From Candidatus Pacearchaeota archaeon (GTDB taxonomy: Archaea; Nanoarchaeota; Nanoarchaeia; Pacearchaeales; GW2011-AR1): 6,316 nt of DNA. Under the pieces are notes generated by a model. That model saw only the letters and a program-made list of their open reading frames with translations. It did not search any database and had not been told where the DNA came from. The stretch covers positions 1 to 6,316 of the forward strand of contig NZER01000227.1 of assembly GCA_002690445.1 (NCBI GenBank), in the 5' to 3' direction. Below are positions 1-3,826 of this stretch, in pieces. The first letter of the stretch is position 1. Every line of letters begins with the position of its first letter. Both the position numbers and the translations under genes were made by a program.

Positions 1-402
1 CAGAATGAGCTGAGGAAGATCGCCAACATCAACCTTCCATTTGATATGCAGAGGCAATCCATGCAGGCGCTCACTGCCCCGGCAATGGAGTATGCAAGGT
101 TGCAGCAGGCAGCTCAGCAACCATTGCAGTTTGGTCGTATTGGGCCAACCAACTACCAGCCTGTATCTGAGCTGCCCTACACAGCTACTCCATCCACTGG
201 CCAGATCATGGGTAGTGCTCTTGGTTCGTTGGGCACACAACTTGGTGGGCTGTATGCGTCGAATCAGCAGAATAAGCAGATGATGGATCTGCAGGGTCAG
301 GGCTTCAAGAATCAGCAGCAACTGCAAAAGGATTGGTTCCGAGAGAGATACGCCCCTAGGAACCCGCTAACTGGAGAGTCTATACCTGCCGACTGGTCAT
401 AA
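1..402 (+). CDS. C-terminal part of a probable phage virion protein (5' end outside window)
   Basis: The frame is open from base 1, so the gene starts upstream; the ATG at 46 is simply the first internal Met. The 133 visible residues end at TAA (400-402). The sequence is Gln-rich and helical at first (around LPFDMQRQSMQ, residues 12-22). A Pro/Tyr-containing stretch follows (about 51-66), then a small-residue segment MGSALGSLGTQLGGLY (70-85) that resembles a glycine zipper. A Gln/Asn-rich helix comes next, and the tail ends in ADWS. Phage virion proteins of the internal or tail-accessory type often end with such a Gly-rich segment plus a polar tail, and T7 gp14 (internal virion protein B) occupies the equivalent position before two giant proteins. 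That comparison is by layout and composition only. It could also be another minor structural protein. I am sure of the coding frame and unsure of the function. Confidence 0.82.
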   Translation, partial: QNELRKIANINLPFDMQRQSMQALTAPAMEYARLQQAAQQPLQFGRIGPTNYQPVSELPYTATPSTGQIMGSALGSLGTQLGGLYASNQQNKQMMDLQGQGFKNQQQLQKDWFRERYAPRNPLTGESIPADWS

Positions 403-419
403 CAATTTAAGCAAACATC

Positions 420-3400
420 ATGCCAGACTACAGCATACTAAGAAGGATGGAGCAACGGATGGAGAATCTGTTTGCTCCTATCAGGAGGTCACAGAAGGAG
501 CTTGGTGCCTACGAGCGGGATATTGCCAGCCAGACACAGGCCATGCAGAACAGGCTGTTCACTGAGCAGCTTGCTGACCAGAGGGCGCAGGAGACTCGTG
601 AGTATACTAGGCAGACGCAGATTGATTTGGAGGAAAGGGCGAGGGCGGAGCATGATAGGCGGCAGGAGAATGCAGAACAGGCTGCGAATAGGGCCCGGGA
701 TGCTGAAGAAAAGAGGGCGGACAGGGCCCGGGAGGGTGCAGCAAGGATTGCGAGAGACGTTGTTGAGGCCAAAAATGAGCGTGAAGATGCTCAGGCTATT
801 CAAGCTAAGGAAGATGCTGATGCAAGAGCCGCTCTAGTCGCCGCTACCTTCGCCGTTAAAAGCGGAGCAGACCCTGATCGCGTAAACTTACTGATGGCTG
901 GAGTCAGGGGTGAAGTCGAGACTGGCGACATGCCGGAACCTGACTTGTTTGGTGCTGGGAGATCTCCAGTTCCTGCCCCAAGCAGGGCCGCCCCTAGGGC
1001 TGGAGCAGCGGGAGGAGGGCGAGACGTTAGTAAGTCTATACTCGACCTTACTAAGCTGGGGTATGATGCACTTAAGGCATCTGTTAAGAGCGACAGAATT
1101 GAGGATGAAATCCATAACCTCAGGAAGGAAATAGCTAGCCTTGGAGGGGAAGAGGATATCCCTGCTCGTGGGAAGCAAGGCCTTCCTGAATACAGAGACA
1201 GTCTACTGAAGCACTTTGCTTCCCAGAGAAAAGTTGTCGCTTCCAAGGATGCAGAGGATAGCGCTGTAAGAGTAAAAAGGATGACGGCCATGACAGAGGG
1301 AATGCCCTCTTGGGAGACGGCTACCATAGGGGAAATCAATGGCTGGCTTGCAGCACATAAGATTACTGAAGCAGACATCGCAGCCCAGCAAATGGAAAGG
1401 ATATCTCTTAAGCACAAAGCTGACTCCCTTCGGAAGAGGGGTGAGGTTATTGTAGTCAAGGACCTCAAGGGCAAACCAGTGCTACCTGAGAATTGGGATG
1501 ACGTCCCTGTATCGGATATCAGGGACGGGGTTATTGGTTCCTTTGTTAATTCTCATGTTGCCAGCCTGAAAGGCAGGTTGGATACGAAGCTGGATGACTG
1601 GGAAAGGATTGCAACTAAGCATTCTGATCTCCAAGGAAAAGGCCTTACTAGATCAGAGGTACTAACTGGCTGGGCCAATACTGCTATTCTTGCAGACGGG
1701 AGTCTGAACCCATCCAATCCTTTAGTTCAGTCAGGGTTAAGTAAGGCCAGCATTGAAGAGATAAAGAAGGACCCAAGGAGATATAAAATAGTACGCGCTA
1801 ATGCCGCATACAGGGGCAAGCTTGATGCCCTTGATTCCGCAATCCTAGCCTCCATGAAGAAGGCAGAGGAACAGTGGGTGGCTGACCATAATGAAAAAGT
1901 AAAACGAGGCAAAGCGACCGATGCCGCAATTGCCGCGAATAGCGTCTTATCGCTGCATAAAGCAATAATCCTTAAGGAGGGCACTGCCCTCTCAACGCAG
2001 ATCCAAACCTTTCTTGGGGAGGATTATACTGAGGGAGCGCCCGGGACAAAGTTGCCTTATAGTACGTGGTTAAACAGGGGGCCAAGTATCGAGATACCCA
2101 GCACTAGCAGGTCATCAGTGCCAGCACCATCATCTGTAACGGGAACACCTTCGACACCTAAGCCCACGACAGGACCTGACGCAGTTAGCCGTCACCTTGA
2201 GAGGCAGCATTCTGATGCAGCAAATATTGGCGTTGATGCCAAGAGCCTTAATGATATGCGAGGCTACATTGGCGGCTCGAAAGAAGAGCTGGATAAATTA
2301 AGCGTGGCCCAAATCACTTCCGAATATATAAAAGCTAGTAAAAAATCGAATCTAGATAAGGCAACAGATGTTCAGAAGCTATTGTCTTCAATATCCTCAA
2401 AGTCAGTGTATTCAATTCATGATGGGCGAGGAGGCAAAAGGGTAGATAGTATAAATTTAGTTCATCAAATTGGGTCAATAATTGACAAATATGACACAGG
2501 GAGAAATTTGGCAGGCCAAAAACTCCTCCCCCACGAACTGGAAAGAACAATTAAACTTCGTGGAGTGGGGGGCTCTGGCGCAAAAGACGTTACAATTAGA
2601 TGGGACGAGGAGACTATCAATAAACTAAGACCCATCATCAAGGGTATTAGGAGAAGGCAGGGCTACATTGAATGGGCTGATGGAATTCTACGTAACGCAC
2701 CCTTGACCACGCCCGGCGACCCCTTACCACACAAGGACCTTATAGAAAGTCGCAAGGACACGTCGTGGGTGCCACTCTACAGGCCTGCCGCACCACGCCT
2801 CGGCCCTGTCCCTGCGCCTACAGCGCCTGCCCCTATGCCTACAGATTACCCTCCAGCGCAGAAGAGAAAACACGTATTCCCAACTAACGAGCTTGGTCTC
2901 CCGACAGGCCCAATGATACATGAAGGCATAAAGGGGATAGCCATATCGGACCGTGCCACTCTTTTAGGAATGCCTTGGGGGGCCGAAACCCCCACTAAAG
3001 GGGTGTATAAGACTTGGGAGGAGAAATACGAAAAAGAAGGATTGCCCGGCGGTCCAAACTGGGTGACTCCGTCATACATGTTCAGGGGAGGATATAGGGA
3101 CCCAAGGCATGGAAAGTATTTGCCTATTGAATCACTGCAGCTTCAGCCAATGAGTGAAGCTGGGCCAATGATTCCTCAGTCAAGCAAGGATCTGATTGAG
3201 AGCAGGAAGGACATATTTAGCCTGCCTACCCCCACACCGCCAGTCCCGCCCATGGTACCCCCTCCGGTGCCGACACCAGACTTATCCATCCCTGCGCCTA
3301 TCCCTGCACCATATAACTATCCTGTAAATGTTCCGCCGCCAGCAACTGATGGTATTACGGAGCGATACATGATGAGGCCGCCGTGGCACGAGGAGTATCA

Positions 3401-3824
3401 GGCCCCGCCCCCTCCTATTCCTCCCCCTAGTTATGGGCCAATGATTCAGCCTCCTCTTAATATCCCAAGCGCACCACCAACTCTTGATCCATCAATCTCA
3501 CCCCTTGGGACAGAAGGAATGGGTCCCCTCAGGAGGTCTGTTCCTGCTCCCTCTCCTGTTGCCCCTATGCCGGGGATGAATCTGATGGGGCCGATGAGGA
3601 GCCAACCATACAACCCGAATCGTTTTATCTGGGATGCCCAGATTGGGCAATTAAGATTAAGAACACTTGAGGATCACCCAACGGACCCGACAACATCAGG
3701 CACAGGAGCGATTCCAGCGATGCCGGGATTATTGCCTCCATACGGATCGCCTTCGTTCCACAGGCCTCAATTGCCATCACTTCCGCCTCAATTGCCGTCA
3801 CTTCCACCATATAATCCAAGATAA
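420..3824 (+). CDS. Large modular phage protein: coiled coil, helical core, Pro-rich tail; putative internal virion/ejection protein
   Basis: A complete 1134-residue ORF. An in-frame TAA at 408-410 leaves ATG 420 as the earliest start. It has no Shine-Dalgarno; Met14 at 459 is preceded by GGAG at a 6-base gap and is a possible alternative. Modules: residues about 10-137 form a charged Glu/Arg/Ala/Gln coiled coil; 138-180 a short helical piece; about 200-560 a mostly helical charged region; about 575-770 an AT-richer, probably globular domain; 780-1134 a low-complexity tail rich in Pro, Met and Gly with PPPPIPPP at 996-1003. RSPVPAPS-like linkers lie at 181, 564, 793 and 1039. KDLIESRKD occurs at 772 and 923, and GPMI at 830, 915 and 1006. 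No signal peptide, transmembrane helix or enzyme motif is evident. I do not recognise the family. Its place between a Gly-rich small protein and a giant protein resembles T7 gp15, but a scaffold, tail or fibre-associated protein is equally possible. Confidence 0.9.
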   Translation: MPDYSILRRMEQRMENLFAPIRRSQKELGAYERDIASQTQAMQNRLFTEQLADQRAQETREYTRQTQIDLEERARAEHDRRQENAEQAANRARDAEEKRADRAREGAARIARDVVEAKNEREDAQAIQAKEDADARAALVAATFAVKSGADPDRVNLLMAGVRGEVETGDMPEPDLFGAGRSPVPAPSRAAPRAGAAGGGRDVSKSILDLTKLGYDALKASVKSDRIEDEIHNLRKEIASLGGEEDIPARGKQGLPEYRDSLLKHFASQRKVVASKDAEDSAVRVKRMTAMTEGMPSWETATIGEINGWLAAHKITEADIAAQQMERISLKHKADSLRKRGEVIVVKDLKGKPVLPENWDDVPVSDIRDGVIGSFVNSHVASLKGRLDTKLDDWERIATKHSDLQGKGLTRSEVLTGWANTAILADGSLNPSNPLVQSGLSKASIEEIKKDPRRYKIVRANAAYRGKLDALDSAILASMKKAEEQWVADHNEKVKRGKATDAAIAANSVLSLHKAIILKEGTALSTQIQTFLGEDYTEGAPGTKLPYSTWLNRGPSIEIPSTSRSSVPAPSSVTGTPSTPKPTTGPDAVSRHLERQHSDAANIGVDAKSLNDMRGYIGGSKEELDKLSVAQITSEYIKASKKSNLDKATDVQKLLSSISSKSVYSIHDGRGGKRVDSINLVHQIGSIIDKYDTGRNLAGQKLLPHELERTIKLRGVGGSGAKDVTIRWDEETINKLRPIIKGIRRRQGYIEWADGILRNAPLTTPGDPLPHKDLIESRKDTSWVPLYRPAAPRLGPVPAPTAPAPMPTDYPPAQKRKHVFPTNELGLPTGPMIHEGIKGIAISDRATLLGMPWGAETPTKGVYKTWEEKYEKEGLPGGPNWVTPSYMFRGGYRDPRHGKYLPIESLQLQPMSEAGPMIPQSSKDLIESRKDIFSLPTPTPPVPPMVPPPVPTPDLSIPAPIPAPYNYPVNVPPPATDGITERYMMRPPWHEEYQAPPPPIPPPSYGPMIQPPLNIPSAPPTLDPSISPLGTEGMGPLRRSVPAPSPVAPMPGMNLMGPMRSQPYNPNRFIWDAQIGQLRLRTLEDHPTDPTTSGTGAIPAMPGLLPPYGSPSFHRPQLPSLPPQLPSLPPYNPR
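449..461 (+). promoter_or_regulatory. Possible alternative ribosome binding site and start (GGAG ... ATG 459)
   Basis: GGAG at 449-452 sits 6 bases before an in-frame ATG at 459-461 (Met14 of the 1134-residue protein), whereas ATG 420 is preceded only by an A-rich stretch with no purine-rich site. Starting here would remove 13 residues and lengthen the gap to the previous gene to 56 bases. The GGAG is made of coding bases, so it may be accidental. The upstream start is kept as the default because it leaves the shorter gap. Confidence 0.3.
960..983 (+). other. VPAPS linker motif 1 in the large modular protein
   Basis: Encodes RSPVPAPS at residues 181-188, between the N-terminal coiled-coil section and the helical core, followed by an Arg/Ala/Gly-rich linker. 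Related motifs lie at residues 564-571 (2109-2132), 793-801 (RLGPVPAPT, 2796-2822) and 1039-1045 (RSVPAPS, 3534-3554). Each falls at an apparent domain boundary. Confidence 0.75.
2281..2520 (+). other. AT-rich patch inside the large modular gene
   Basis: By direct count these 240 bases contain 87 G/C (about 36%), whereas sampled coding lines elsewhere in the gene run from about 47 to 65%. The patch encodes roughly residues 621-700, rich in Lys, Ser and Ile, and lies in the domain bracketed by the second and third VPAPS-type linkers. It may mark a domain with a different origin or simply a Lys/Ile-rich fold. Confidence 0.6.
2733..2759 (+). repeat. KDLIESRKD peptide motif, copy 1
   Basis: Residues 772-780 of the 1134-residue protein, at the boundary between the AT-richer domain and the Pro-rich tail. 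The preceding context is DPLPH and the following is TSWVPLYRP. The same nine residues recur 151 residues later with different codons. Confidence 0.9.
3186..3212 (+). repeat. KDLIESRKD peptide motif, copy 2
   Basis: Residues 923-931 of the same protein, preceded by GPMIPQSS and followed by a Pro-rich stretch. Six of the nine codons differ synonymously from copy 1 (for example CGC versus AGG for Arg), so the peptide is conserved while the DNA is not. Confidence 0.9.
3764..3805 (+). repeat. Two tandem 21-base units encoding PQLPSLP twice
   Basis: Units 3764-3784 and 3785-3805 differ at a single base (CCA versus CCG, synonymous). They encode PQLPSLP-PQLPSLP at residues 1116-1129, six codons before the stop. 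Near identity at the DNA level indicates a recent in-frame duplication by slippage or unequal recombination. This differs from the older peptide repeats elsewhere in the same protein, whose codons have diverged. Confidence 0.9.
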
Positions 3825-3826
3825 TG
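3822..3826 (+). other. TAATG stop-start overlap between the two large genes
   Basis: The TAA stop of the 1134-residue gene (3822-3824) shares its last A with the ATG of the next gene (3824-3826). No Shine-Dalgarno precedes this ATG; the preceding bases are tataatccaagata. Termination-reinitiation is the simplest way to start the second protein, which implies co-transcription and linked amounts of the two products. Confidence 0.85.

Noticed and set aside
46..48. ATG as the true start of the first gene
   Set aside because: The frame is open back to base 1 with coherent protein sequence before it (NELRKIANINLPF), so the gene most likely begins upstream.
472..837. 121-codon + strand ORF, Arg-rich
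   Set aside because: Alternative-frame reading of the Glu/Arg/Ala coiled coil; very basic and repetitive, typical of a shadow.
800..1474. 224-codon ORF on the - strand
   Set aside because: Lies wholly inside the 1134-residue gene, in a composition-driven open antisense frame; the product is Ser/Leu/Ala-rich with no coherent domain.
2482..2487. TTGACA, a perfect -35 hexamer
   Set aside because: No -10-like sequence about 17 bases downstream, and it lies mid-gene with no start nearby.
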